Part shown: positions 25,509 to 35,731 of the stretch, piece by piece
Layout of the letters: every line of letters starts with the position of its first letter
Position numbering within the stretch: position 1 is the first letter of the stretch
Origin: Chitinophaga varians
GTDB taxonomy: Bacteria; Bacteroidota; Bacteroidia; Chitinophagales; Chitinophagaceae
Direction of reading: 5' to 3'
DNA length: 64,000 bases
Assembly (NCBI RefSeq): GCF_014529945.1
Contig: NZ_JACVFB010000003.1
Span: forward strand, 124,001 to 188,000
Program-made: the position numbers and the translations under genes
The notes under the pieces: generated by a model
Databases searched by the model: none
Told to the model about the DNA's origin: nothing
Seen by the model: only the letters and a program-made list of their open reading frames with translations

Positions 25509-28101
25509 AGTGAATGGCAATTACTTGTAGCTCATAAGGTGCTATATCCAGCGGGAAAGCCTGTGTTACACCGGCAGCCCGCTCTTTACCGCCTGCATCC
25601 GTATAGGCGGCATGCTTCGGCTGTAGCACTTTACCGGATAATACCCTGTCATAGTTTACCTGCAGGGTGTCTTTCAAAGGAAGGTGACTGTTATTCAGCA
25701 ACAACAGGAAAAGCTTCTTCTCCCTGCGGTTGATGGCGCAGTAGTAGTCGAGGTAGGGACTGGTGTTTTGCAGCATGTCTTCCCGCAGCAACAGGTCCGC
25801 CGCGGTGCCGTACACCCTGCCCGGTGCAAATCCGTACGTCTGATGTGGTCCTACCTTCGGGGTGATGAATCCATGCGGGAATGTCACGTTACCGGCTGAA
25901 CGCAGTTGTATTTCGGACAGCAGGTAATCGGTGATCCAGCCCACCTGCCACCAGGCATGATGCGGATAAGGGCCGGCGCCTTTGTTCATGGCATCCCAGT
26001 AGTAAGAAGCTACGCTGGTGGCGCTATCCACAAACGCATCTCTGCCGAGGGCCGCAGCCCTGGCCATATTGAGAAACAGCGAATCACGGGTAAGTCCAAA
26101 CATCCGGACGAACAGGCCGGCATGACTGGCCAGCGCAATCGGTCCACGGTGATTGGCCGATCCCATAATACCACCATGCTCAAAGCTTAGTCCAGCCTGG
26201 CTGATCTCCCAGTCCTCCCGCTGCCGGCCGTTTACCAGCTTCTTCTCCAAAGATGGTATCGGTTGCGTATACACGGAAGTGGTATACAATTTCGCGGTTT
26301 GAATAGCAGCCTGACGGTATCGCACGTCTTTGGTAACCTCATACAGCTCCAGTAACGCACCGGCGCTTTGACCTGTGGCAAAGTCGGGAACAAACCGCGC
26401 ATCTCCGCATACGCCAAGGAAACAGCCTTTTTCGGTGGCGTTGGCAATATACCAGTCAGCCCCCTTCTTTGCTGCATACAGGTATTTTTGATCACCCAAA
26501 ATCTTATATGCTATCAGCAAGCCATAAAAGGTAGGCCGCAAATCTTCCACTTCTGTAAACAAAGGCTTACCGCTGGTATGATCATACGCCACGACCCATT
26601 TACCGGCAGGTCCCATCCAGCTCATCAGCCGGTCGGCCGCCGTACGCAGCGCTCTTTGCAGCGTAGTGTCGTGAGGGTTAAAAAGTAACACGTTACCGAT
26701 GTCCATCAGCATGTAATAGGTTGTACCGATCGGTTCTACATAAGGCCCCCACTCTTCGGTGAATTGCCGGCTTTTAGCCAGGTAATACTGCCCTGCCGCA
26801 GCGCCCCGGAAAAAACCCGGCTGCTGCTCCTGCTGCATCAGTTTAAAATTCCGTGCGTACGGCAGCCGGGTACGCTGCAATACACTATCCTGTGTGATAT
26901 TTGCCAGCATCCACATGGCGCCATAATCTGAGTTTTTAAAGGCGTCTTTATCTGAACCATAAACACCGCCCAGGTAAGCCTGTGCGCCGATGTCCACGCC
27001 TTTATAGTTTTCCACCTTCCACAGGGAGGTGCTGTCATCCACGAGATAATGATGCATCCGGAGGATACGGCTGGTGAGGGACTGCTTTGTTTTCTTCAGC
27101 GACAAAAAATCAGGGAAGCGATAGATATCATTCACCGCGTGTTTATACACCGTGTACCAGTCGGCTGGTTGCAGGCTGTAGCGGAAAGTAAAATTCACGG
27201 TATCCCCTTTTTGCAGGTAAGATCCTTTTTCGCCCAGCACCGGATGATAAGCGGTTGGTGTCAGCGCCGCTTTACGGTTCATCAGCGAGAGGCCCAGCTG
27301 CCAGTTGCTGTTGCTGCGTTGATCTTTCTCCCACGGGTCGCGGGCGATGCCCGGCGCTGGTATCACAGCCAGCGTCAATTGCTGACGGGTTTGGATAAAA
27401 GGCGCCAGCGTGGTGGCCGTCCGCTCCCTCACAATAACCGGTTTATCAGGAATACCCTGCATATATGCATATGCCCTGATAAAATCTTTCTCAATATGAT
27501 TGCTCTGAAAATAACCGGGGATGCCCGCCCATTGCAAATCCTGTTCCTCCATGGTGCTGAACGTGGGCGTAGCCATTGAATAATAACCGGTAGCTTTCGC
27601 CCGCAGGTTCATGGTCACACAGATGTCACCAGGATAGGCCGGATCGAGGCGCCAGCTGGCCGTAAGCACCGCTGTATTGTTTTCACCGGTAAACGACAAC
27701 GAGCCGTCTGCTGCTTTAGTTGCAGCAGTGGGATAAAAATGCCATGCCGTGCCCGCGGTATTCATCGCCACTGGCGACAAAGCGGATTCCCACACCGGAA
27801 TAATGTACCGGTATTGCGGCTCGGGGAAAATGATTTTTTTACCGGCTTTATCGTATAGGGGTAAGCGTTGGTTGCCCGGCTTTTCCGCACTGTATAGTAG
27901 TGTATATTCTCCGCTGACATGCGGTAACGACTGCCACCCCTGTTTACGCTTCACGGCTACATGCTCCAGTTGCCAACCGGCAGCCCCGTTCGTCCAGGAC
28001 AGCCGAAGCGCGCTGTTGCTCATCGTTATGACAGATGACTGGCCTCTTACCGGTAGTACGCCGGCAATACAGCAGAGGATTATGAATATAATTTTTCTCA
28101 T
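25498..28101 (-). CDS. Exported putative six-hairpin (alpha/alpha) glycan-active enzyme, unassigned
   Basis: An 867-residue protein with a signal peptide (IIFIILCCIAGVLPVRGQ). Residues about 20-330 are beta-rich and resemble a supersandwich. Residues about 340-770 hold repeated helix pairs, e.g. TTYYMLMDIGNVLLFNPHDT, LRPTFYGLLIAYKILGDQKY, TGQSAGALLELYEVTKDVRY and HAGLFVRMFGLTRDSLFLNM, as in (alpha/alpha)6 or (alpha/alpha)7 glycosidases and lyases. A beta C-cap follows (EKKLFLLLLNNSHLPL). I cannot name the CAZy family. It lies one base after the symporter stop inside the SusCD operon, which argues for a role in cutting the imported or surface-bound glycan. Confidence 0.7.
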   Translation of the reverse strand: MRKIIFIILCCIAGVLPVRGQSSVITMSNSALRLSWTNGAAGWQLEHVAVKRKQGWQSLPHVSGEYTLLYSAEKPGNQRLPLYDKAGKKIIFPEPQYRYIIPVWESALSPVAMNTAGTAWHFYPTAATKAADGSLSFTGENNTAVLTASWRLDPAYPGDICVTMNLRAKATGYYSMATPTFSTMEEQDLQWAGIPGYFQSNHIEKDFIRAYAYMQGIPDKPVIVRERTATTLAPFIQTRQQLTLAVIPAPGIARDPWEKDQRSNSNWQLGLSLMNRKAALTPTAYHPVLGEKGSYLQKGDTVNFTFRYSLQPADWYTVYKHAVNDIYRFPDFLSLKKTKQSLTSRILRMHHYLVDDSTSLWKVENYKGVDIGAQAYLGGVYGSDKDAFKNSDYGAMWMLANITQDSVLQRTRLPYARNFKLMQQEQQPGFFRGAAAGQYYLAKSRQFTEEWGPYVEPIGTTYYMLMDIGNVLLFNPHDTTLQRALRTAADRLMSWMGPAGKWVVAYDHTSGKPLFTEVEDLRPTFYGLLIAYKILGDQKYLYAAKKGADWYIANATEKGCFLGVCGDARFVPDFATGQSAGALLELYEVTKDVRYRQAAIQTAKLYTTSVYTQPIPSLEKKLVNGRQREDWEISQAGLSFEHGGIMGSANHRGPIALASHAGLFVRMFGLTRDSLFLNMARAAALGRDAFVDSATSVASYYWDAMNKGAGPYPHHAWWQVGWITDYLLSEIQLRSAGNVTFPHGFITPKVGPHQTYGFAPGRVYGTAADLLLREDMLQNTSPYLDYYCAINRREKKLFLLLLNNSHLPLKDTLQVNYDRVLSGKVLQPKHAAYTDAGGKERAAGVTQAFPLDIAPYELQVIAIHYEL

Positions 28102-28102
28102 G

Positions 28103-29821
28103 TTAATGCATACTTTCTACCGGTTCCGGCTGGGCGGTGATTTTCGTTTTCCGTGCAGCCCTCAGCGGTATAATGGCTACGATGAGGATAGTAGTGGCAA
28201 TAGCGGCTACTACGCCGGTACTTTTTTGTGAGAAGAAACACAGTCCATATAACAACAAGGCGATAAAAGCGAGCGAGAAAGCGATCACTTTCAATCCAAA
28301 CTGATTTTGTTTTTGTATTTCGATAGACTCTTCCGCACTGATTTCCTGTACCTCGGCCTTGCGCTGTGCACGATGGCGTTGCAGGTGCACGTATTCATCG
28401 CTGACAGCGCCTTTACTGCGCTGGTACCACTCGTACAGCGCCAGCAGCACAAAAGGCAGTCCCACCCCCAGCAGCATCTCATTGGCCCGGCTTAATTTCA
28501 TCTGCGCGGTGAGCGGTAGTATCACTTTAAACAGCAGGTTCACTGCTAAACTAACGGTGGTGATATACAGGGTAGCCTTCCCCGTTAGTCGCCTGGAAAA
28601 CAACGCCCAGATGGGCGGCGCCAGCAGCGGTCCTCCCGTGATGGCGCCAATGCTCAATGTGAATTCCACGATACCGCCGATATAGGGCACTATCAGCGCA
28701 ATAGCGATCATACCCAGCCCGAAGAACCAGGAAGATACCCTTGCCACGCGCATCAGTGTTTTATCGGAAGCACCGGGATTAACAGAACCTTTGTAGATAT
28801 CGTTGGTAAAAACGGCGGATACCACATTCAATGCTGTATTGGCGGAAGCAGAGGTGGAAAAGTACATACCGGTGAGTATCAGTCCCATTAAACCTGCCGG
28901 CAGCACGTGCTGGCAGATCATGAGATAGGCATTCTCCGTCTCCAGGCCATGCAGCCTCGGATGGATGCTTTTGTACAACATGGGCGGCAGCATCCACAAT
29001 ACCGGGCTGATGATATACAGCGCGGCAAAAAGATACGCCACTTTGGAGGCGGACTTCGGCGTGTCTACACTGGTGTAGCGTTGCACAAACGTCCAGTTGC
29101 CGCCGATATAAAACACATGATACAAGGCAAACGCCAGGATGAAGCCCCACGTATATTCGCCATTGACCACACTAAAGAAACCTTCGGGAGAGAAATGCAG
29201 GAAATGCTGCACGCCACCTGCCGCATCAAAAGCCAGTGGGATAATGATCAGCACCGCTGCGGTGAGCACCACAAACTGTAGAATGTCTGTGACCATGACG
29301 GCCCACAGCCCGCCCACTGCGGTGTAAGCGATCATAAAAAGGCCCAGCACCACGGTGGAAGGCATCAGCGGCAGCCCGAGCGATGCACTCACCAGCCGGG
29401 CCACCGAATACAGCACGGAGCCTTTGATCAGCAAAGACACCAGCATAAAAATATAGATATAGGCTTTCTGTACTTTTTCGCCCAGCCGCTCGCGGATGAA
29501 TTCCGCCGCCGTCAGATTACCGGTGGCTTTCCAGCGCGGCGCCAGGTACAACCCTGTCACCAGCGCACCGATGCACATGGTCCACTGTATGGTGACCGCC
29601 ACCCATCCGTATTGATAGGCGATAGATCCCCACGCCACAAAAGTGCCGGCAGAAAAGAAACTCATAAAAAGAGACAGCCCGCCGATAAACCAGGGCACGG
29701 CCTCGCCGGCGGCGAAAAAAGATTTGAGGTTTCTCCCCGTTCTGGAAAAGGAAAATCCTACCAGCATGATAAACAGGGAAAAAACAACAATAACGGCGGT
29801 ATCTATAGTAGCATTCATCAC
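28103..29821 (-). CDS. Sodium:solute symporter (SSS family)
   Basis: A 572-residue inner-membrane transporter with about 13-14 hydrophobic segments. The family marks are visible: SFFAAGEAVPWFIGGLSLFM near the N-terminus, GSIAYQYGWVAV, LTAAEFIRERLG and TAVGGLWAVMVTDILQFVVL. A charged linker (VHLQRHRAQRKAEVQEISAE) precedes the last helices. Such symporters in polysaccharide loci carry the released mono- or oligosaccharide, or an oxidised sugar acid, into the cytoplasm. Its ATG overlaps the end of the DUF5017-type gene by 4 bases, showing translational coupling. Confidence 0.92.
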   Translation of the reverse strand: MMNATIDTAVIVVFSLFIMLVGFSFSRTGRNLKSFFAAGEAVPWFIGGLSLFMSFFSAGTFVAWGSIAYQYGWVAVTIQWTMCIGALVTGLYLAPRWKATGNLTAAEFIRERLGEKVQKAYIYIFMLVSLLIKGSVLYSVARLVSASLGLPLMPSTVVLGLFMIAYTAVGGLWAVMVTDILQFVVLTAAVLIIIPLAFDAAGGVQHFLHFSPEGFFSVVNGEYTWGFILAFALYHVFYIGGNWTFVQRYTSVDTPKSASKVAYLFAALYIISPVLWMLPPMLYKSIHPRLHGLETENAYLMICQHVLPAGLMGLILTGMYFSTSASANTALNVVSAVFTNDIYKGSVNPGASDKTLMRVARVSSWFFGLGMIAIALIVPYIGGIVEFTLSIGAITGGPLLAPPIWALFSRRLTGKATLYITTVSLAVNLLFKVILPLTAQMKLSRANEMLLGVGLPFVLLALYEWYQRSKGAVSDEYVHLQRHRAQRKAEVQEISAEESIEIQKQNQFGLKVIAFSLAFIALLLYGLCFFSQKSTGVVAAIATTILIVAIIPLRAARKTKITAQPEPVESMH

Positions 29822-30705
29822 GGTGTAATCGTTAAGGTTAGTGCTCTGGCAATACGTTTCTCTCCGTTATAACGCACGGCAGAGGCTTCAAATACCACCC
29901 GGTACGTGCCGGGGCGGGTAAACACATACTTGTATACTTGCAGCGTGGTGCTGATATTCTTCAGTGCCACGCCCTGATCGGGCTTTACAGCAGTAGGATC
30001 AAATCCTTTGGAGATCACCCAGTCTTCGTTGTCATCCGTATTTTTACCGTTCGGCATCAATAGCTGTGCCGAGGTGATCGTCCACCCAAAGGCCGGATTG
30101 CGAAAGTCTACCGCCTTCCAGCCAGCGGTGGCCATGGTGGCCAGCGGCGTGGCTACCTTATCGGCCGATACGCTGTTGGCGTTAAATGTCCGCACTACCC
30201 AGCGGTTCTGCCCTTCGGGCTTATTGGTATCGGTATACCGGAAAGCGATATAAACCAGCGGGTGACGGGACGAATCGGCAAATTCCTTCAGACTGATCAC
30301 CCCCGAAGGCGTATTGTCCTGCCCGTTAGAAAATACTGCTTTGGCCGATAAGTCCTTCCAGGTAGCAGCTTTCACGTGTTCCATATCCACGATGCCGGTA
30401 AAATCGTTGGACACCATCAGCTGCAGGTTCGGGTATATCTTGCCAAACTGCACCAGGGTACTGAAGTCGATCTGTAAATCATTATCAGCCGTGGTACGAT
30501 GGCGGTATTCGTACTGCCGTCCGGGTTCGCCGGAATAAAAAGTGATATTGTCCGGATTGCCCTGAAAGGCAAATGCCACAGTATCACCGGCTTTAAAAGT
30601 AGTGCCGGCAGTCATCACCTCCAGCGTCGGCGTAGTCACCTTCTCTTTGGCACAAGCGCAAAAAGCGGTGATGATCATCAGGTATAAAAAAGGTCGCATC
30701 GTCAT
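29818..30705 (-). CDS. DUF5017-type surface lipoprotein
   Basis: A 295-residue lipoprotein (MTMRPFLYLMIITAFCACAK, lipidated Cys in AFCAC). The mature part has the DUF5017 pattern: TFKAGDTVAFAFQGNPDNITF, YSGEPGRQYEYRHR, then WTITSAQLLMPNG and the C-terminal FTRPGTYRVVFEASAVRYNG. This family regularly sits beside SusD genes and probably acts as an additional surface glycan-binding protein. It starts 4 bases after the SusD stop. Confidence 0.85.
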   Translation of the reverse strand: MTMRPFLYLMIITAFCACAKEKVTTPTLEVMTAGTTFKAGDTVAFAFQGNPDNITFYSGEPGRQYEYRHRTTADNDLQIDFSTLVQFGKIYPNLQLMVSNDFTGIVDMEHVKAATWKDLSAKAVFSNGQDNTPSGVISLKEFADSSRHPLVYIAFRYTDTNKPEGQNRWVVRTFNANSVSADKVATPLATMATAGWKAVDFRNPAFGWTITSAQLLMPNGKNTDDNEDWVISKGFDPTAVKPDQGVALKNISTTLQVYKYVFTRPGTYRVVFEASAVRYNGEKRIARALTLTITP

Positions 30706-30709
30706 GTTT

Positions 30710-32314
30710 TTACCAGCCGGGATTTTGAGTGATAAAACGGTTGATCGTCATTTCTGTATTAGGGACGGGGAACAGCACATTCCGCGCGGTCGTGTTTTTA
30801 CCCGCGCTACCGGCGTATTTCCAGGCAGCCGGCGCAGTATTATTAACCTCTGTGGCGAGCGACTGCATCTTACTAACGTACAAACCCCAACGAAGCAGGT
30901 CGTGTTTGCGCATGCCTTCAAAACAAAGTTCCCGTGCTCTTTCATCCTGTAGCCGCTGCAGAAAATCGCTGTTGCCCAGTCCTGCCGGCAGGTCTACTGT
31001 TGCATCAGGTGTATTGATGGCTTTGCCGTAACCTCTCCTCCTTACCTGATTGACCGCGCTGTATGCCGCAGCTACCGGGCCGTTCACCGCATTTTCTGCT
31101 TCTGCTTTCATCAGCAACACATCGGCATAACGTATCACCGGGAAATTGGTGGAATTATACAACCGGTTCTTAGGCACCTGCGTTTCATACTCCCGGCGCC
31201 ATTTGCCGGCCGTACGATCGTATATCTGCGCAGCCGTGTAAAATGATTTGGAGACCACACCGGCAGTGGAAACATATCGGTAAGGCGCAATAGCCCAGTC
31301 ACGACGCTGATCGGCCGTCTCGAAAAGATTAAACAGCCTCGCGGTAGGATGCACCGCTCCGCCGGAATAACCGATATTATCATCCGGACATTCGAGGCCA
31401 TTTTCAATGCCTACACCACCGGCTATCTGCGCAGCGCCCTGCTGGTTACCATACATCCCTATCTCCCAGAGGCACTCCTGTGGCTCGTTGATATCTTTGG
31501 AATGATTAATAAAAATATTGCTGTAAGAAGGATTCAGGGAATGTTTACCTGAATTGATCACCTTATCCGCATACGCCAGTGCATCGGCATATTTCGACAC
31601 ATCTTTGAGGGGCTCGCCTGCCATGGTAAGATACACCCTTGCCAACATGGCCTGTACCACGGTGGTGGTTACACGCTCATTGTTCGTATAGGCACTGATA
31701 TCATTCACCAATGGCTCAGCGGCTTTCATATCCGCTACAATGGCGGCATACACTTCAGCCACGGAAGCACGCGGCAGATTAGACGCCGTAGGCGAAGTGG
31801 TGGAAGCCATCTTCAATGGCACACCGCCGTAATTATCTGCCAACACGAAATAAAAATAAGCCCGCAGAAAAAGCGCCTGCCCCCTGATGACCTTCCGTTT
31901 GGTGTCATCCATTTTGGGTTTGTCCACATTTTCGAGCAGCAGGTTAGCGCGGTCAATACCCTGATAAGCTACCTCCCACAGCTTGCCTACGTCCAGCTGT
32001 CCGGCGTCAAAGTCCAGCACCCGGAGGTTGTTGACCGACACGTTCTTGTAAAAGAACTCGTCACTGATAGACAGAAAGCTGTAAAGCCCGCGGGAATACA
32101 TTCTGCCATAGGTATCGATCAACCGGTTATAGACGCCGTTCAGCGCGCGGTCCAGGTCCGCTTCGGTATTGAAATAATTTTCCGGTGTCACAAAATCTTC
32201 CGGCTTGGTATCCAGAAATTTATTGCAGGCGCTGAACAGGGAACCCGCCAGCATGCAGCACATCACGATATATGTTTTGATATGAACTTTCATCTTCACA
32301 ACTTTTAAGGTCAT
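30710..32314 (-). CDS. SusD/RagB-family lipoprotein (pair 2)
   Basis: A 534-residue SusD-like glycan-binding lipoprotein, lipobox AGSLFSAC followed by NKFLDTKPEDFVTPENYF. RagB/SusD family blocks include ADLDRALNGVYNRL, RKVIRGQALFLRAYFYFVLAD and NYGGVPL near residue 140, and the C-terminal DERARELCFEGMRKHDLLRW. The first ATG at 32314 overlaps the SusC stop (TAATG); a Met seven codons later (32293) would give a more usual signal peptide. It forms the lid of the SusC 2 transporter. Confidence 0.95.
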   Translation of the reverse strand: MTLKVVKMKVHIKTYIVMCCMLAGSLFSACNKFLDTKPEDFVTPENYFNTEADLDRALNGVYNRLIDTYGRMYSRGLYSFLSISDEFFYKNVSVNNLRVLDFDAGQLDVGKLWEVAYQGIDRANLLLENVDKPKMDDTKRKVIRGQALFLRAYFYFVLADNYGGVPLKMASTTSPTASNLPRASVAEVYAAIVADMKAAEPLVNDISAYTNNERVTTTVVQAMLARVYLTMAGEPLKDVSKYADALAYADKVINSGKHSLNPSYSNIFINHSKDINEPQECLWEIGMYGNQQGAAQIAGGVGIENGLECPDDNIGYSGGAVHPTARLFNLFETADQRRDWAIAPYRYVSTAGVVSKSFYTAAQIYDRTAGKWRREYETQVPKNRLYNSTNFPVIRYADVLLMKAEAENAVNGPVAAAYSAVNQVRRRGYGKAINTPDATVDLPAGLGNSDFLQRLQDERARELCFEGMRKHDLLRWGLYVSKMQSLATEVNNTAPAAWKYAGSAGKNTTARNVLFPVPNTEMTINRFITQNPGW

Positions 32315-35300
32315 TAAAAGGTTACGTCTAATCCAAAGGTGACGGTCCGCGCTTTAGGATAGGCCGACCAGTCAAACCCGGGTGTGAGTGCGGAATTTCG
32401 CACGGATACTTCAGGATCAAGGCCGGAGTAATTCGTCCAGGTGAGCAGGTTCTGCGCAGCAGCATACACCCGCAGCGATTTTATCTTCGCTGCCTTAAGC
32501 GTTTTCGCAGGCAACGTATAGCCGAGGGCGACCGTCTTCAGCCGCAGGTAGGAACCATCTTCTATCGTGCGGGAAGAATACACCAGCGGGCCTTGTCCGC
32601 CTACCTTATACAGGCTGTTGCTCGGGTTCTCCGGCGTCCAGCGGTCGGCATAGGAAGCGAACATATTCAGGAAGTTGCGGGTCACATCACCATTCTCAAA
32701 CTCAATACGGTTGGCATTGAGCAGGTCGTTACCATAACTCCATTGCAGGAAAACGTTCAGGTCAAAATTGCGATAGGTGAAATTGTTGGACAGCCCGCCA
32801 ATATGCTTCGGATTGGGATTACCGATGATGGTCAGGTCGTTGTTGTCTACCTTACCATCGCCATTGATGTCCCTGAATTTAATATGACCGGGTTGAATGC
32901 TGCTGGCCGGGTTGCCATTGTTGGGCACGTCGTTTTTCAACACATAGGAGCCATCGGGCAACTTGTTGAAGTCATTGTATTGGTAGACGCCATCAAACAG
33001 AAAGCCATAGTACAGAGCGATCGGGTGACCGGGAATAGCGATATAGGGATAAGCATTGTTAAAATTGCCCCAGGTAATGCGGGAAGCGTAGCTGGGCTCG
33101 CCTTCATTGAGCTGTAATACCTTGTTGCGGTTAAAGGAAATATTAAAACCGGTGGACCAGGTAAAATTCTTTCGCTGGATATTCGTGCTATTGATCGTGA
33201 TTTCCAGCCCTTCATTAGATACTTTGCCAATGTTGCGGATACCGCTGAGATAGCCCATAGAAGGCGCCAGTGTGGCATTCAGCAACAGGTCGCGCGTATT
33301 TTTTTTATAGTAGTCGGCCGACAGTGTGATCCTGTTTTTCAGGAACCCAACGTCAACGCCTATATCTGTTTGTGCGGTAGTCTCCCATTTCAGATCAGGA
33401 TATCCGAGGTTGTTGGGCACAATACCCTGTACCGGTGAGTTGCCGAAAGCATAACCTGAATATGGGAACAGCTGCAGTGCCGTGAGGTAGGCGAAATCCG
33501 GCACGCGGTTGTTGCCGGTAGTCCCATACCCCACCCGTACTTTGGCGTCGGAGAGGATACGCACCTCCTTCATGAACGGCTCTTCGATGATACGCCATGC
33601 CAGCGCTCCCGAGGGGAAATATGCCCAACGGCTGTTGACAGGGAATTTGGAGGAACCATCCGTCCTGAAAGAGAGCGTGAGCAGGTAACGCGATTTATAA
33701 CCATAGTTCACTCTTCCCAGAAAAGACATCAGCGTATTGGCGGAACGGGCCGTCGGCGCGGTGGTGATGATACCCTCATCGAGGCCGCTCATGCCCAGCG
33801 ATTCGTTGGGCACCTGAGAAGCAGTGAAACCATAACTATAGGTCTGTGTTTTCTGCATGCTCATGCCGCCCATCACGTTCAGGTTATGATCTTTATTGAA
33901 AACACGGGCATAAGTGAGGGTATTTTCATTGAGCCAGCTATTACGCTCTGCATTGCTCACCGAGCCATTGACGCCCAGTGCGCTGCTTTTGGGATTGCCC
34001 AGCCGGGTATTGGAATTATTGAATACTTCTTTTCGTACAGCCTCTTTCGTGATACCGCCACTGATCCGCAGGGTAAAGTATTTGGCCGGCTTATATTCCA
34101 GGTAGGCATTACCGATCAGGGTATTGTTAAACGCCGGATTGTATTCGTTACGATTGGAAATAATTGGGTTCATGCGGTATTCGCTCAACGGGTCCACATC
34201 CGGGTCAAACGGTTCGTCGATCAACGAACCGCCGTTGGTGGAATCGCCGGTAACCGGTCGATAGCCCCATACGCTGTACATGAGACTGGACGTAGGTCCT
34301 GTATTGGTGGCGGAAGCGAAGGCGCCATATGTTTTGGTAGCGGTGTAGTTAAGGTTGATGCCTGCTTTTATTTTGTCGCTCACCTGCTGGTCCAGCACGA
34401 TGCGACCCTGATAGCGTTTAAATCCGCTATTGATGATGATACCGTCCTGATCGAGCAGGGAGCCTGACAGGGCATATTTTGTTCTGTCATTGCCACCTCT
34501 CATGGAAAGGCTGTGGTTTTGCATGAAAGCATTCCGCAGCACCTGGTCCTGCCAGTCGATACCTTTTACATGTCGGTAGTCTTCCAGTGTTTTACCATTT
34601 TTCAGGTAGATGGGTGTGTAGAGGGTGCTGTTCTGTTCCAACTGGAATTTCACGAACTCGTACGGGTCCATCATTTGCTGTTTTTTCAGGTTCTGCTGGA
34701 ATCCCATCCAGGTCTGATAAGTGATTACCGGGGCGCCTGTCTTTCCTTTTTTGGTGGTGATGAGGATAACGCCATTAGCGCCGCGGGCGCCGTAGATGGC
34801 GGTAGCCGAAGCATCTTTCAGCACTTCGATCGAGGCAATTTCTTCCGGGTTGAAGATGTTGTTGGAAGGATTCTCCATGGGGAAGCCATCTACCACATAG
34901 AGGGGAGAGTTTTCCTGTGTAACGGAGTTGTTGCCCCGAATGACGATATTGAGCGGAGCGCCCGGTTGCCCGTCGCTGGCCGATACCTGTACTCCGGCTA
35001 CACGGCCGCCAAGGGCTTCCTCAAACGAAGGCACCGGTGCTTTGGCCATATCGGCCATTTTCACTTCGCCTACAGCGCCGGTGAGGTCTTTGCGTTTCAC
35101 CGTGCCATAGCCGATCACCACAACATCGTTGAGCCCTTTCACAGATGGCTCCAGGGTGATGTTGTAGACGGTCCTGCCGGCAGTCAGCTTAACTTCGCGA
35201 CTAACGTACCCGATATACGAATACAGGAGAATGGTACCGGGAACGGTATTCACTTTGATGTTGTAGGCGCCGTCTTCATTGGTCACGGCTGATACCTTAC

Positions 35301-35466
35301 CGCCTTTTACGCGGACGGTTACGCCGGGCAGTGGCGTGCCGGAAGCTTCGGTGATTTTTCCCGTCACCGTCGGGGTTGGTTGCTGCGCAGTACTGTTCAT
35401 CCATGTACAGATGATAAAAAACGGGAGTAGCCAATACCCCGTTAACGTGAAACTCTTTTTTTGCAT
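32314..35466 (-). CDS. SusC/RagA-family TonB-dependent transporter (pair 2)
   Basis: A 1050-residue transporter with signal peptide ending NSTAQQ. Domains: carboxypeptidase-like (about 34-115, VTGKITEASGTPLPGVTVRV), then VVVIGYGTVKRKDLTGAVGEV, the plug (GRVAGVQVSASDGQPGAPLN, PLYVVDGFPMENPSNN, then VLKDASATAIYGARGANGVI), and a beta barrel ending RTVTFGLDVTF. First gene of a seven-kb operon (SusC-SusD-DUF5017-symporter-enzyme-esterase). The double palindrome at 35654-35684 lies 188 bp upstream in the gap shared with the LacI gene, which predicts substrate-dependent control. Confidence 0.96.
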   Translation of the reverse strand: MQKKSFTLTGYWLLPFFIICTWMNSTAQQPTPTVTGKITEASGTPLPGVTVRVKGGKVSAVTNEDGAYNIKVNTVPGTILLYSYIGYVSREVKLTAGRTVYNITLEPSVKGLNDVVVIGYGTVKRKDLTGAVGEVKMADMAKAPVPSFEEALGGRVAGVQVSASDGQPGAPLNIVIRGNNSVTQENSPLYVVDGFPMENPSNNIFNPEEIASIEVLKDASATAIYGARGANGVILITTKKGKTGAPVITYQTWMGFQQNLKKQQMMDPYEFVKFQLEQNSTLYTPIYLKNGKTLEDYRHVKGIDWQDQVLRNAFMQNHSLSMRGGNDRTKYALSGSLLDQDGIIINSGFKRYQGRIVLDQQVSDKIKAGINLNYTATKTYGAFASATNTGPTSSLMYSVWGYRPVTGDSTNGGSLIDEPFDPDVDPLSEYRMNPIISNRNEYNPAFNNTLIGNAYLEYKPAKYFTLRISGGITKEAVRKEVFNNSNTRLGNPKSSALGVNGSVSNAERNSWLNENTLTYARVFNKDHNLNVMGGMSMQKTQTYSYGFTASQVPNESLGMSGLDEGIITTAPTARSANTLMSFLGRVNYGYKSRYLLTLSFRTDGSSKFPVNSRWAYFPSGALAWRIIEEPFMKEVRILSDAKVRVGYGTTGNNRVPDFAYLTALQLFPYSGYAFGNSPVQGIVPNNLGYPDLKWETTAQTDIGVDVGFLKNRITLSADYYKKNTRDLLLNATLAPSMGYLSGIRNIGKVSNEGLEITINSTNIQRKNFTWSTGFNISFNRNKVLQLNEGEPSYASRITWGNFNNAYPYIAIPGHPIALYYGFLFDGVYQYNDFNKLPDGSYVLKNDVPNNGNPASSIQPGHIKFRDINGDGKVDNNDLTIIGNPNPKHIGGLSNNFTYRNFDLNVFLQWSYGNDLLNANRIEFENGDVTRNFLNMFASYADRWTPENPSNSLYKVGGQGPLVYSSRTIEDGSYLRLKTVALGYTLPAKTLKAAKIKSLRVYAAAQNLLTWTNYSGLDPEVSVRNSALTPGFDWSAYPKARTVTFGLDVTF

Positions 35467-35653
35467 TCCCCTTGCTGTTTTTTTAATGACTAGTTTTTCT
35501 GCTCCTGTCGGGAAGTGGCGCTGTGGAAATGTTCAGGTATAGCTTGCCCACTCATAAAGTTGTTGACAACTATTTTTCCATACGTGTGAATTTGTTATCC
35601 AAAGATTAAAACAAACGGGCACAGATGCTACAAAAATGGCGCGCTTTTCTATT

Positions 35654-35684
35654 GGGAACATTCCCAATTTATGGGAATGTTCCC
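35654..35684. promoter_or_regulatory. LacI-type double operator, site 2
   Basis: GGGAACATTCCC (35654-35665), AATTTAT, GGGAATGTTCCC (35673-35684); the arms extend by TT/AA on the outside. It lies in the divergent gap between the SusC 2 operon and the LacI gene, 47 bp before the LacI start, so it can control both directions. Confidence 0.85.
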
Positions 35685-35731
35685 AAATTTCAAGGTTATT
35701 TTGTTTCTTTGGCTTCATACAATTGTGAGCT